Assembly (NCBI RefSeq): GCF_003182155.1
Contig: NZ_QGTG01000010.1
Location: forward strand, 1 to 64,000
Direction: 5' to 3'
DNA: 64,000 nucleotides
Origin: Chitinophaga sp. S165
GTDB taxonomy: Bacteria; Bacteroidota; Bacteroidia; Chitinophagales; Chitinophagaceae
Part shown: positions 34,212 through 44,251 of the stretch, in pieces
Position numbering within the stretch: position 1 is the stretch's first letter
Layout: every line of letters starts with the position of its first letter
Program-made: the position numbers and the translations under genes
The notes under the pieces: model-generated
Told to the model about the DNA's origin: nothing
What the model saw: the letters and a program-made list of their open reading frames with translations, nothing else
Database searches by the model: none

Positions 34212-35330
34212 TTAGTTTAAAATTTTCCGAATGGTTTCAGCCTTTACAACAATACTTTCCATTGTACTGCCTGTAATGGTTATATGCCCTACTTTCCTGC
34301 CTAATCTATTGCCTTTTTTACCATACCAGTGAAGATGTGCACCGTCAATGTCCAACAGCTGTTGTACCTTCTCCTGTCTGTTTGAATTCAGTGCATCAGT
34401 TTCCAGTATATTCATCATCAAAGATGGGAAATGAAGGCTTGTGTCGCCCAGCGGCAAACCTAATATGGCCCGGAGCAATTGCTCGTATTGTGATGTAGTG
34501 CTGGCTTCTATCGTGTGATGACCACTGTTATGAGGTCTTGGAGCCAGTTCGTTCACCAAAAGTTTATTATCTTTTGTAACAAACATTTCTACAGCGAGGA
34601 TACCAACAAGTTTGAGCGCATCTGCTATTTTTTCAGCGAGGACAGTAGCTTCTTTTAGTATTCCTTCCTCCAATTGAGCCGGCGCTTCCTGAAAATCGAG
34701 TACGAACTTCTCTCCGGAAAACACCATCTTCACAGGATCATAGCATTTTACAGCGCCATGCTCATTTCTTGCCACAATTACAGAAAGTTCGTGTTTAATA
34801 TCCACCAGCTCTTCCAGCACACATGGTTCATCAAAAGCAGTGTCAATATCTGCGCTTGTCTTTAAAACCATTACTCCGTACCCGTCGTATCCGTTACGGC
34901 GCTTTTTAAGACAGCCAGGTAGTTTATGCTCGTACTTATGCAGATCATTTTTACCTTCAACGGCCTCCCCTGGCACTACAGGTATATTGTGCGACAGCAG
35001 GAATTGCTTTTGGGTGAATTTGTCCTGGATCACCTGAATGGTATCAGGAGCCGGAAACACCTTTTTCCCCTGCTTTTCAAGTTCGCGTAAGGCGTCAATA
35101 TTTACCGCCTCCATTTCTATCGTAATAACATCCAGGTCCTTGCCGAATTCCAAAACAGCTTCGTAAGAGGTAGGAGCGCCACAGGAAAAAGAAGAAGTAT
35201 AACGTGCACAAGGCGCATTTGCGTCTTTATCCAGTACGGAAATGTTGAGGCCGAAATCTATAGCATGCCGTATAAGCATACCTCCCAGCTGACCGCCCCC
35301 TAATATTCCTATTTTCAAATTTTCAAGCAT
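34212..35330 (-). CDS. purK: N5-carboxyaminoimidazole ribonucleotide synthase
   Basis: The product (372 residues from the ATG at 35330) is an ATP-grasp enzyme with KIGILGGGQLGGML at the start, the KKRRNGYDGYGV glycine loop and NELAPRPHNSGHHT near residue 260. It makes N5-CAIR from AIR, bicarbonate and ATP, supplying PurE. I prefer the ATG at 35330 over a TTG three codons upstream because the Rossmann-like start then begins as in the family. It is the first gene of the operon. Confidence 0.95.
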   Translation of the reverse strand: MLENLKIGILGGGQLGGMLIRHAIDFGLNISVLDKDANAPCARYTSSFSCGAPTSYEAVLEFGKDLDVITIEMEAVNIDALRELEKQGKKVFPAPDTIQVIQDKFTQKQFLLSHNIPVVPGEAVEGKNDLHKYEHKLPGCLKKRRNGYDGYGVMVLKTSADIDTAFDEPCVLEELVDIKHELSVIVARNEHGAVKCYDPVKMVFSGEKFVLDFQEAPAQLEEGILKEATVLAEKIADALKLVGILAVEMFVTKDNKLLVNELAPRPHNSGHHTIEASTTSQYEQLLRAILGLPLGDTSLHFPSLMMNILETDALNSNRQEKVQQLLDIDGAHLHWYGKKGNRLGRKVGHITITGSTMESIVVKAETIRKILN

Positions 35331-35556
35331 AATCTTCAATTGGGATGCAAAGGTATGAAACTATCGCAAATGATCGTAATACCATTCCTTTATACATTGG
35401 CCTATCGGCAGTTGACTACTCCAGACCTGCCTATCATACAACTATATATCCACTAAAAACATAATGACTCGATAAGATAACTATGCTATTATCGTTTTAT
35501 ACATTACTTTTACCGCCCCAAAACCTTTAGACTAAAAAGCCCTATTAAAAGTACTT

Positions 35557-38500
35557 ATGAAAGCCAGGTTTATTTATCAGGACGAGAAATCAAACAAATT
35601 CTGGGACATCGAAACTAATGGTACCGACCTTACTGTACAATATGGAAAAGTTGGAACAACAGGACAATCCCAAACTAAACACTTCGCATCAGAAGACGAA
35701 TGCAAAAAAGCCGCCGACAAACTGATCGCTGAAAAAGTCAAAAAAGGTTATAACAAGGTGGATGATACCTCCGCTGCTCCTGAACAGGAAGACGCCCCCG
35801 CCAGGCCCATCCAGGTTACAGGAAAATTTGCCCCGCCAGTGGAACTATATGAAGACCTTGTAGCAATGGCAGAATACCTGGAAGCCAATTACCCGAACGA
35901 TGAGCAGGAGTTCAAAAAGGTAGAAGGTGAGAACATTGAAGCGATGGAGGATATGGCCGGATTTGAACTGCCCTCCCACTTCGTAGACTACTGGCTGGAC
36001 AAAGGATGTTTCCTTTTCAGGAAGGAAGATTTTAGCTGTAACGTTTATGCGTTCAATGCAATGGAAGATTACGGCAACAATCTGTATACTTACCTGCGCT
36101 TCTATCAGAGTTACTATGGTGTTAAGTTTGAGCTGGCAGAACAGGAGAAAGACTATTTTACAAAGTGCTGTTGGGTACTTGGACTGATTGCCGCCGGTGA
36201 GGAAGTCAGGTTATATGTAGCTGATCCTTTGGAAAAAGTACACATCGTCCATTTGCCTAAAGGGTTTGAACAGACTGATGACGATGGGTTTGCGGAAGCA
36301 GTGGCATCCCTCATGAACGCAAGAGCTAAATTCAGTATGATGCTTGGCAAGAGCACGGATGCCCCTGTGACCGATGATGTTGAAGCTGAAACTGAACCTG
36401 GACATGATGATGGCTTCAGAGAAATCTCTTACGATGAGGCACTTACGTTACTGGGAGTAGACCAGCTATTTGATTATTGGGAAGATGAAGACAGCAGCTA
36501 CGCCTCCAACTATGAGAGCGAACGTGAATATTTCGATGACTACATTACTATCCATTATCACGATGGTGACCTGAATATTGATGGCGATCTGAAGATCCAG
36601 GACTTTATAATCGTACACGGTAATATGAATATTCAGGGGATAGTCTCTTCCCATTATTATGTGACCGGCGATACAACTGTTGATTATATAGCCCTGTCGG
36701 ATTTCCAGAAGACACTTGGTAAAGAAAGCATCAGATACGTTGCAGTGGCCTCGGGCGAAGATGACGAAATGTTGCATCAAATGCCATCCAGAGACATTAC
36801 AGCCCAATATTTCTTCTCCTGGTACTACGACCTCGAATGTTTTAACTTTGCACCCGAAACCATCATAACGGCTGTATACGACTACGACAAGCTGTCCGCC
36901 TATCAGACAAACAACGTCTTCTTAATGTGGCATGATTATGCGTTCGTATTCAAGCCGGAGTTTTACTACAATATCGAAAAGTCCGAATATGCTGTGCTGC
37001 AAATAAGCACCCGGTCCTTCTATCAGGCAGTAAAGGCCGGACAGACCGTATTCCTGGATGGTGTAACAAAAGAAGGCGTCAGTTTAGTGAAGAAAGGTTC
37101 AGCGCTACAAGAAGAAAATGACCATCTCGCAGCTTACCAGGCTTATAAGGAGGCTATCAGCAAGTCACCGGGGTACTACCCTGCTTACCAGGCAGCCGGT
37201 AAACTCCTGTATGATCAAAAGGCCTACGCGCAGGCAATGGAGATCTACGCTAAAGCCATTCCTCTTACCCCGGAAAAAGTGCTGTATGAATTTGACTGTA
37301 TCGAAAAGGGTGGAATAGCCGCCATACAGGTGGGGCAGTACGACAAAGCAATTGAATGGTCTCAGTTGGGAGTTGAAAAGAATAACAATGCCTATTTCCC
37401 ATTAAGGGTAATCGGAGAAGCCCTGATCTACATGGGAGAACTGGATGAAGCGAAATCCTACCTTGAAAAGTCAATCGAAGCAAGAAGCATTTTCACCAAC
37501 AACTGGTTATTAGGCCTTATCTACTTTCTCCAGGGAGCTACAAAAAAAGCGGACACCTATTACAAGGAGGCAGCCGACAAAAACGCCAATGCTCAACCTT
37601 ACTCAGAACATAAAGACCTTAAATACATTTACGGTCAACCAGTCACTGTAGACTGGGACAATAAGAAACCGGTATTGGCAGAAAAAGGACAGGAATACTG
37701 GGACAACTTCTTAGCCGAAACCCTCAGGACCTATGGCCCTGATCTTTATAAAAGGACAGGCCAGTGGCCTTCCCAATGGTTGTTTGGAAAGTTCGGTAAA
37801 ATACCTGTAGAGTTTAGAACCAAAGAGATGCTGCACGCTTTACTGGATCACAGGACTAAAGGAGAACTGGATGTTAGCGGAAGCCTGATCGTATCTTTCG
37901 ACCCTGCATTCCTGACGGAAGAGATCATTTTCCATGCGGTGCAAAGAGAAGAGCCTGCGCAGTATGACGATATTCCTGAACAGTTCTATTCTGAAAAGCT
38001 GTTGAGGATACATCCAAGAGGCATTGACCTCGCTCTCCTCCCAGCTGATCAGCTGAGCTATGAATTTTGTTTCGAGGCTGTCAGCCAAAATCAGCATAAT
38101 TATAAATTCGTACCTAAACAGTTCCAGGACGAGCGGATGAATATTGCACTGATTGCAGGAGGATGTCTCGGAGCATACCCTTATAAAAACCTTCCATCTA
38201 AATATCACACCAACGAATACATTAAGCAGGCGATCGATATCCACATCCAGGCAATCACCAATATCCCTGTATCGCTTGTTGACAAGGAAATTTACGACCA
38301 TGCCGTTGAAAAGTATGGTAGCGATCCAATGTGGCCCTTCATTGTAGAATGCTATGACAGAAACACCTGGCGCTTCGGTTCCCGTTCAACAGTTGAAGAA
38401 TTAGGTAAAAAGGTACGTAAGTTTGGAATTGATGTTTTCGATCACGTAGACGCGAATTATATCTCTAAACAAAGCTATAGCTATTACAAAAAGCACCTGG

Positions 38501-39915
38501 GACATCTGCCTGCATTCGAAGAGAAAGTGAAGTCCTATGATTGGGAAAAGAACAGCAAAAAGACCAGTGAATACGACGAAGGGAAAGAATTCGACTACGA
38601 TACTTTCCAGAAAGTATGGGCTTGTTTCTGGACCGAAGAATTTATCCTCAAAGCACTGGATAGAAAATCAGACAGGGAACGTATCTACGACCTGCCTAAA
38701 AAATACCTCACACAGCAGATCTGCGATCTCGCTGTAAAGATGGACTCCTACGACTTCGAATTCGTTCCCGAACAGTTTGTCACTGAGCAGATGTGTAAGG
38801 ACGCCTGCTCCAGGGACTACGGCGCCGCACTTGAATACGTACCATTAGCGATGCGGACCGAGGAGGTTTGTGATATAGCTATTGTCAGGAGTGCAGAAAA
38901 CATCAAATTTGTACCAATTAAATTTCGTACAGTTGAGAGATGTGCAAATGTGATCGCCAGGGAAAATAGCAGGACGCCATATATCCCGCACGCTCAGTAT
39001 ACAGCCGTGTTTGAGTGGAGCTTTAAGAATAGAAAAAACAGGTTCTCCGAAGACTACCTGCTGTTACATTGGGGATTAGGTCTGATCATAGATAAAAACT
39101 ACAGCGCTGCCAGGGAAAAACTAGCGGCTGTAACTTCTGCGAACGCCGAGTACCATCAGCATGCAGTCTACTACACGGGCTGGAGTTATTTCCTGGAAGG
39201 AGACCTGAAAACGGCTAAAGAATACTTCACCCAGTCTCAGGACATTGCAAAAGCAAAGGATATTGACGGAAGAAATAAGCTGGCATTCCCTTACGCGTCT
39301 TTTCAGTTACCGCAAGTGCCGGATGTCTATCCATTCAACAAAACGCAGTTTGATGTACAAATGAAGGAAGCTTCAGCACTTGTACAGAACGGCTTCTACG
39401 ACGAGGCACTCGCATTATTGGAAAACATGGAGAAACAGCTTACCGATTCACAATGCTCAGAAATGGCGTGGTGGGCTTATGTATGGGATCATCAGCGTTA
39501 CGCCCTCTATGAAGCCGGCAAACAGGAAGCGTCTTATGATCTGTGCCACCGCATCATCTCTGAGTTGGGCAGTATAACCATGTGGGATTATCTTGAAGAC
39601 TTTAATCCTATCCGAGCCGCACTAAGAGCCGCCAACAATAACCTGGCGTACAGATGTTATCTGACAGCAACAGACCTTGCCAGAGTGAAAGAGGGCCTCA
39701 ATTATATTAAAACTACCATGAAGACGATAGCGCCTATTGAAGATAAAAGCTCCCTGAATGGGTTCTATGAAACACAGGCGTTGCTGCTGTACAAAGCAAC
39801 GGGCTTCGATCCCGCATATAGAAAAGACCTTGAGAAGGTGGTCGCAAAGATTGAAAAGTTGAAACTGAAAGAAGCAGGAATGTTAAGCGACGAGTATGAG
39901 AAAATAAAATTGTAA
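35557..39915 (+). CDS. Giant WGR-domain and TPR-repeat protein
   Basis: The 1452-residue cytoplasmic protein begins with a WGR domain (1-75; DEKSNKFWDIETNG, VQYGKVGTTGQSQTK). A region of acidic linkers and an unrecognised alpha/beta domain follows (about 95-270). Next is a short stretch of polymer-forming-like strands (GDLNIDGDLKIQDFIIVHGN near 340). Tetratricopeptide repeats start near 510, then a long repeat region with motifs such as VPEQFVTEQMCKDA (DUF4116-like), and more TPR-like helices at the C-terminus. WGR domains bind nucleic acid or protein in PARPs and in bacterial sensor proteins. No catalytic residues are visible, so a scaffold or sensor is most likely. Confidence 0.7.
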   Translation: MKARFIYQDEKSNKFWDIETNGTDLTVQYGKVGTTGQSQTKHFASEDECKKAADKLIAEKVKKGYNKVDDTSAAPEQEDAPARPIQVTGKFAPPVELYEDLVAMAEYLEANYPNDEQEFKKVEGENIEAMEDMAGFELPSHFVDYWLDKGCFLFRKEDFSCNVYAFNAMEDYGNNLYTYLRFYQSYYGVKFELAEQEKDYFTKCCWVLGLIAAGEEVRLYVADPLEKVHIVHLPKGFEQTDDDGFAEAVASLMNARAKFSMMLGKSTDAPVTDDVEAETEPGHDDGFREISYDEALTLLGVDQLFDYWEDEDSSYASNYESEREYFDDYITIHYHDGDLNIDGDLKIQDFIIVHGNMNIQGIVSSHYYVTGDTTVDYIALSDFQKTLGKESIRYVAVASGEDDEMLHQMPSRDITAQYFFSWYYDLECFNFAPETIITAVYDYDKLSAYQTNNVFLMWHDYAFVFKPEFYYNIEKSEYAVLQISTRSFYQAVKAGQTVFLDGVTKEGVSLVKKGSALQEENDHLAAYQAYKEAISKSPGYYPAYQAAGKLLYDQKAYAQAMEIYAKAIPLTPEKVLYEFDCIEKGGIAAIQVGQYDKAIEWSQLGVEKNNNAYFPLRVIGEALIYMGELDEAKSYLEKSIEARSIFTNNWLLGLIYFLQGATKKADTYYKEAADKNANAQPYSEHKDLKYIYGQPVTVDWDNKKPVLAEKGQEYWDNFLAETLRTYGPDLYKRTGQWPSQWLFGKFGKIPVEFRTKEMLHALLDHRTKGELDVSGSLIVSFDPAFLTEEIIFHAVQREEPAQYDDIPEQFYSEKLLRIHPRGIDLALLPADQLSYEFCFEAVSQNQHNYKFVPKQFQDERMNIALIAGGCLGAYPYKNLPSKYHTNEYIKQAIDIHIQAITNIPVSLVDKEIYDHAVEKYGSDPMWPFIVECYDRNTWRFGSRSTVEELGKKVRKFGIDVFDHVDANYISKQSYSYYKKHLGHLPAFEEKVKSYDWEKNSKKTSEYDEGKEFDYDTFQKVWACFWTEEFILKALDRKSDRERIYDLPKKYLTQQICDLAVKMDSYDFEFVPEQFVTEQMCKDACSRDYGAALEYVPLAMRTEEVCDIAIVRSAENIKFVPIKFRTVERCANVIARENSRTPYIPHAQYTAVFEWSFKNRKNRFSEDYLLLHWGLGLIIDKNYSAAREKLAAVTSANAEYHQHAVYYTGWSYFLEGDLKTAKEYFTQSQDIAKAKDIDGRNKLAFPYASFQLPQVPDVYPFNKTQFDVQMKEASALVQNGFYDEALALLENMEKQLTDSQCSEMAWWAYVWDHQRYALYEAGKQEASYDLCHRIISELGSITMWDYLEDFNPIRAALRAANNNLAYRCYLTATDLARVKEGLNYIKTTMKTIAPIEDKSSLNGFYETQALLLYKATGFDPAYRKDLEKVVAKIEKLKLKEAGMLSDEYEKIKL

Positions 39916-39951
39916 TTAAATTCCTTCACTGGAGACTATTTATTAAGCATT

Positions 39952-39982
39952 AAAGGTCGGAGAAATATCTCCGACCCTTTTT
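39952..39982 (+). terminator. Hairpin terminator
   Basis: AAAGGTCGGAG pairs with CTCCGACCCTTT around AAATAT, followed by a T run. It lies 36 bases after the giant WGR gene. Confidence 0.8.
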
Positions 39983-40013
39983 GTTTATAACCCCTGTCCT
40001 GTATTTAGTCCTA

Positions 40014-40883
40014 TTAAAGCTTTGTAGTTGCGCCGGTTTTCAAAATATGCAGACGATCACCGAAACCGGCAGATGAGAACGTGCGTTTTAGTACTGAAAC
40101 CGGCTCGACATACATAGAAAAAGTAGAATGATGTACCGGAATGATACTGGTAGGCTGCAACACATTCGCCAGGTGCAGACAATCTTCACTATTCAGTCCT
40201 CTCCGTCCCAGATTACCATCTGAACCGACAGCACCCATGTCGGGGATCAACAGATCTATTTTACCATAGCTGGTATAGTTGTTCATCTCTTCAAACCATA
40301 CGGTATCGCCAGTCCAATATATCCGATAGTAGTTGTCGCCAGCGCTATATTCAATGATATAGCCGTTCCCATTGCCTAAAGCTGTGTGCAGGGGTTCATT
40401 AGCTGCATGAACTGTTTTCACCGCAATGATCTTCAGGACTTCCGTTCCTTTCTTCATTATTGTGCTATCGCCCCATTTCAGGCCATTGATATCTTTAAAC
40501 CCCCAGTTTTTAAAAACACTGTAGTTCTCCTCCGGCCCGACCAGGTGCTGATCTTTATCCAGCTTTTCTATTGCCTGCTTATCTACATGGTCGGCATGCG
40601 GATGGCTGATCAGCAGTAGATCGATGTTGGCCAAACTGAATGAGGCGGGAGCGATCAGCCTTGTAATAGGCGCATTCATTTGTCCGGTAGTCGGATGTTG
40701 TTTGATTATAAATGCAGAATCACCTTTGGGACTTAACATCGGGTCCGTCAGTATTTTAAAGCTACCCAGCTGTAATACGTAGGTGGGACCACCGATCCAC
40801 TGCATTGTTTTCTTATTTTGAGCATTTACTGACTGCATACCGGCTATTACCAGCAGTACAAGCAGACTCTTAATGTACTTCAT
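40014..40883 (-). CDS. Exported MBL-fold hydrolase (UlaG-like)
   Basis: The 289-residue protein has a signal peptide (cut after SVNAQN, residue 23) and a metallo-beta-lactamase fold: SHPHADHVD (metal motif, about 113-121), HAANEPLHT, YWTGDTVWF and IPVHHSTF. It resembles UlaG-type lactonases but is exported, so it likely acts on a small molecule in the periplasm. It is monocistronic and distinct in sequence from the membrane-anchored MBL protein at 32496. Confidence 0.83.
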   Translation of the reverse strand: MKYIKSLLVLLVIAGMQSVNAQNKKTMQWIGGPTYVLQLGSFKILTDPMLSPKGDSAFIIKQHPTTGQMNAPITRLIAPASFSLANIDLLLISHPHADHVDKQAIEKLDKDQHLVGPEENYSVFKNWGFKDINGLKWGDSTIMKKGTEVLKIIAVKTVHAANEPLHTALGNGNGYIIEYSAGDNYYRIYWTGDTVWFEEMNNYTSYGKIDLLIPDMGAVGSDGNLGRRGLNSEDCLHLANVLQPTSIIPVHHSTFSMYVEPVSVLKRTFSSAGFGDRLHILKTGATTKL

Positions 40884-41037
40884 TCTAAAAATATAATAAG
40901 GTTACTTAATCGATGATACCAGGAACAAAGAATCGGTTGATGCCATCTACATCAGAGAGATAAGTAGCCATTGCGCTAATCTTACCATCTAATCAAAGGT
41001 ACAGTATACAGCTACCCACGAACATGGATAATGATGA

Positions 41038-41937
41038 CTATTGCCTGGACAAATCTGCCACTACGGAAATCCCCGTCTTATTACGAAAGGTTTGTGGCGA
41101 TACCTTAGTAACCTTTTTGAAGAAACGGCTGAAATAGAATTCATCTTCAAATTGCAACGCGTAGGCAATCTCCTTAATGCTCTGACGGGTCAGATGAAGT
41201 TGTTTTTTTGCTTCCAGTACTATCCTTTCCTGGATCAACTGGGAAGGCGTTTTGTTGAAATAACGGCTGCAGCGTTTAGAAAGATTATTGGGGGTCATTG
41301 CCAGCAACTTTGCATATTCATTGGGGCTGTGCAGTGTAAGGTAATGTTCCTCCAAAAGTTGTCTGAACCGCTCCATCTGCTCATCTTTCTGTATTGGCTT
41401 GTATGGGCTATCAATCAGTTTCATCTTGATACTGCTTGATTTTGCCAGGAACAGCTGCAGATATGCCCGCAGCACAATATCGGCAGGTTGCCCTTGTTTG
41501 AATTCCTGATCAATATCCTCAAGTACATCCGCCAGCGTATGGACGTTCTGATCCGTCAAGGCGACACAAGGCTTTATATAAACGTTATTAAATAGCAAGC
41601 CGTTGCAGGCAACTTCGCTATGGTGATACTCGATACAATAAAAATCGCCATGAAACTGCAGCATCGTCACTGGCGTCGGCTGGTTTTGCTCGATAGAAAT
41701 CATTTGTAACGGAGTAGAAAACAATATAACCGGACTGGAATAATGAAAGGTGCCAAAATCGGCATGATAGATTCCTTCACCTTTCGGAATAAACAGGATC
41801 GTATATTCGGAAAATTGAGCAGGGATACGCAATTGTTCAGTGTCTGTTCTTTTCAGCCCGATTAAATACTGTCCGGTTGCTGAAATTACTTCTCTCATGG
41901 GCTGGTAGTCGTATTTATTAACAATAAAGATCTGCAA
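41038..41937 (-). CDS. AraC-family transcriptional regulator
   Basis: The 299-residue protein has an N-terminal cupin-like sensor part and the C-terminal double helix-turn-helix (about 190-290). Hallmarks are LAMTPNNLSKRCSRYFNKTPSQLIQERI and IKEIAYALQFEDEFYFSRFFKK, each split here into short blocks. It would activate a nearby gene in response to a small molecule. The target is unclear; the closest gene is the MBL hydrolase at 40014 on the same strand downstream. Confidence 0.87.
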   Translation of the reverse strand: MQIFIVNKYDYQPMREVISATGQYLIGLKRTDTEQLRIPAQFSEYTILFIPKGEGIYHADFGTFHYSSPVILFSTPLQMISIEQNQPTPVTMLQFHGDFYCIEYHHSEVACNGLLFNNVYIKPCVALTDQNVHTLADVLEDIDQEFKQGQPADIVLRAYLQLFLAKSSSIKMKLIDSPYKPIQKDEQMERFRQLLEEHYLTLHSPNEYAKLLAMTPNNLSKRCSRYFNKTPSQLIQERIVLEAKKQLHLTRQSIKEIAYALQFEDEFYFSRFFKKVTKVSPQTFRNKTGISVVADLSRQ

Positions 41938-42086
41938 TAGTCAAAAAAGAAAAATTAAGCTATCTTATTGTTTTGGAACTTTTCAAAGCAGTAACTGCTA
42001 CTTTATCGGAGGCCGGCAACAGAAAGCCAAAGATAAATGAGTGATCAATTGACGCTGTATAAGATCAGATATCTTATATTTACAAC

Positions 42087-42521
42087 ATGTTCGACATATT
42101 AGAAAAATACGAAACGCAGGACCATTTCTTCCTCAAACCGGAACAAGATCTCCAAACAGTATGCAATGCACCTGCTGATAAGAGCGGGGTCTATATCATA
42201 TACGCCTTAAAAAAAGGGAGAATTGAAATGGTCTACATCGGGCATTCCGGAAAACTTGAAAAAGACGGCATTCTCTCATTCAAGAAAGGCCTCTGTGGCC
42301 TGAAAGATGAAATCATCAATGGTGAACAGTTTGGTAAAACGCCCGCGCATATCGCCTGGAAAAAGCAGATGACCAGAGAAAACATTGAGGCATTAAATAT
42401 CTACTGGTATGTAACCTACGATTCCGGACATACGGACTGCCCCGAAATCTTAAAACGAACCTTATTAAAGCAGCACCAGGATATCTTCGGAGTATTTCCA
42501 AAATGGAATAAATCTATTTAA
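42087..42521 (+). CDS. GIY-YIG-like domain protein
   Basis: The 144-residue protein contains GVYIIY (34-39) and VYIGHSG (49-55), the spacing expected of the GIY-YIG nuclease core. The conserved Arg and Glu that complete the active site are not obvious. The C-terminal part (EILKRTLLKQHQDIFGVFPKWN) is helical. It could be a small nuclease or a non-catalytic descendant of one. It converges on the acidic-tailed helix-turn-helix gene, 19 bases away, which suggests shared 3' transcription control only. Confidence 0.55.
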   Translation: MFDILEKYETQDHFFLKPEQDLQTVCNAPADKSGVYIIYALKKGRIEMVYIGHSGKLEKDGILSFKKGLCGLKDEIINGEQFGKTPAHIAWKKQMTRENIEALNIYWYVTYDSGHTDCPEILKRTLLKQHQDIFGVFPKWNKSI

Positions 42522-42540
42522 GCTTACTGCTTTCACTTTC

Positions 42541-42840
42541 CTACTCTTCATCATCCAGATCAGATTCATCGGAGTCATCAAATTCATCGGTGAGGACCAC
42601 ACGCTCAATATATAGAGTGCCGATAAACGGTTTAAATGTCTTCCGCATCTGGTCGAAAATTTCAGATGGAGCTTTGTCCTTCTGATAGTATAATCGGAAT
42701 GTTTCTATCGAGATGCCAAGTTCGCCGGCAATGGCTGTATCTGTCAAGGTTTTACCGGCATCTTGTGCCCGCTCTATTAATCTGTCGATAGTTGCAGGAA
42801 ATACCTCTCGTACATTCTCTTTTTTTTTCCTCATTTTCAA
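42541..42840 (-). CDS. Small helix-turn-helix protein with acidic tail
   Basis: The 99-residue protein has a basic start (KMRKKKENVREVFPATI), a likely helix-turn-helix with TDTAIAGELGISIETFRLYYQ (about 36-56) and a strongly acidic C-terminus (DEFDDSDESDLDDEE). It is probably a DNA-binding protein; the acidic tail could mimic DNA or modulate binding. No family name is recognised. Confidence 0.55.
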   Translation of the reverse strand: MKMRKKKENVREVFPATIDRLIERAQDAGKTLTDTAIAGELGISIETFRLYYQKDKAPSEIFDQMRKTFKPFIGTLYIERVVLTDEFDDSDESDLDDEE

Positions 42841-43229
42841 CGGTTTGCTTAGAATTTCTATCGTTCGGAATATCAGCTCGCGTCCTTCATACCCGTATGC
42901 ATGAATCAGAAAGCAGCTTTACCCGTAAAAATAGTTAAAACCGTGAAAATGCAGCCGAAATTTTCCAGGACGCATTTTAGACCAGCCCAGGACATTGTTT
43001 GAGAAACTACGTTCGGCACCGCATTTTATTATGACCCTTCCAGCTATATATTATACGGGATAACGCACAACAGTAATCATATTAAATATTTATATATTTT
43101 TACAGCAGCACTACTATGGGAACATATCAACAAGTAGCTATTGGGCCATAACGGGCACATCGCGGAACCAGATTGATAATTATCCATACCGGGCTGTAAT
43201 AAAATCATTTAACACTAAAAAACTCTAGC
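42841..43229. other. Intergenic region
   Basis: About 390 bases between divergent genes with no supported coding frame, RNA gene or hairpin. Promoters for both neighbours should be here. Confidence 0.4.
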
Positions 43230-43499
43230 ATGTTTTTCCTGGGAGGTACAGAAGTTTTATTGATCTGCACAATTATTGGAGGAGTATTTGGCTATTTCAG
43301 ACGAAATAAAAGTAGAAAGAACGGCGCTCTTATAGCAATTATTTTAGGGGTAGTTGGATCTTTAGCAGTAAATCTGTTATTGCTAACCTTTTTATTTCAA
43401 TCATATCTGGCAATGCCTGTCTATGCAATTTTGGGTGCATGGTTCTTTAATTACATCTGGTCAAAATTTCAAAAAGAAGAAGAAGAATCTGTTAGTTAG
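43230..43499 (+). CDS. Small membrane protein
   Basis: The 89-residue protein has two or three hydrophobic helices (about 3-20, 31-52, 57-75) with a basic loop RRNKSRKNGA between the first two and an acidic end EEEESVS. The pattern fits small multi-helix inner-membrane proteins of unknown function. It is followed 17 bases later by a terminator. Confidence 0.6.
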   Translation: MFFLGGTEVLLICTIIGGVFGYFRRNKSRKNGALIAIILGVVGSLAVNLLLLTFLFQSYLAMPVYAILGAWFFNYIWSKFQKEEEESVS

Positions 43500-43516
43500 G
43501 AGATTTCTGCTTCACT

Positions 43517-43552
43517 AATAAAAGCCATTCCCACAAACGGGATGGTTTTTAT
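43517..43552 (+). terminator. Hairpin terminator
   Basis: AATAAAAGCCATTCCC pairs imperfectly with GGGATGGTTTTTATT around ACAAAC. Confidence 0.75.
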
Positions 43553-43620
43553 TGAGCCTCACAAAGCCCGCGAAAATGCGCTTCCAATCGCAGAATTCAG
43601 CACTTTTATGAATTTAGAAC

Positions 43621-44160
43621 ATGAAGGCTTTACTATTTCTTTTGATAGTATGTTGTACCAGCTGTGTTAACAACACAAATTCCCGGCAGGAAATCCGGGA
43701 CGACTCGATTACATTCATTTGGACAAATAAAGATGCAGCTTCTATAAAAAAGTATCATCTTAGTCATGATGGTAGGCAGTACCGCTATGCAAGGCCCGGT
43801 GAATCATTTTCACTATTATACAACTCCGCACAGCAACAATGGCTATTCAGAGACCAATATGACAGCGCAGTTCTGTTCCTGGAAAAAGAAGAAATCTTTA
43901 CTGTAAACAGTGCCCATCATACTATAAGCAAACTTATTTTAGATAAAGGAGTAACAGATGGAGAAATGACCTACATGGTTGACCATACGGCCGGACTGTT
44001 GGTTATGAAATCTAATACATGGCCACGTGCGCTGTACCGTAAAACAGATGATCTTCAATTATCAGCACTGATATTAAGAATTGTAACGGACAACGAATTT
44101 TTTCCTAATGCTAAAGACACTTCGCGTGTGAAGCTTATGATGCCCCATGCAAAATATTAA
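43621..44160 (+). CDS. Putative lipoprotein
   Basis: The 179-residue protein starts with KALLFLLIVCCTSCVNN, a lipoprotein signal with the modified Cys near residue 15. The mature part is a small mixed domain (HLSHDGRQYRYARPGESF, then GVTDGEMTYMVDH) without recognised catalytic residues. Outer-membrane anchoring is inferred. It stands alone after the small membrane protein's terminator. Confidence 0.6.
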   Translation: MKALLFLLIVCCTSCVNNTNSRQEIRDDSITFIWTNKDAASIKKYHLSHDGRQYRYARPGESFSLLYNSAQQQWLFRDQYDSAVLFLEKEEIFTVNSAHHTISKLILDKGVTDGEMTYMVDHTAGLLVMKSNTWPRALYRKTDDLQLSALILRIVTDNEFFPNAKDTSRVKLMMPHAKY

Positions 44161-44251
44161 AAGCTCTCCTCCCCTTTTTTATTGCTTTCTCCCCCCAGCG
44201 AACATCACTAATACTGCCGCCGGCTTCCTGACCATGAACGTTACCAGGTAA

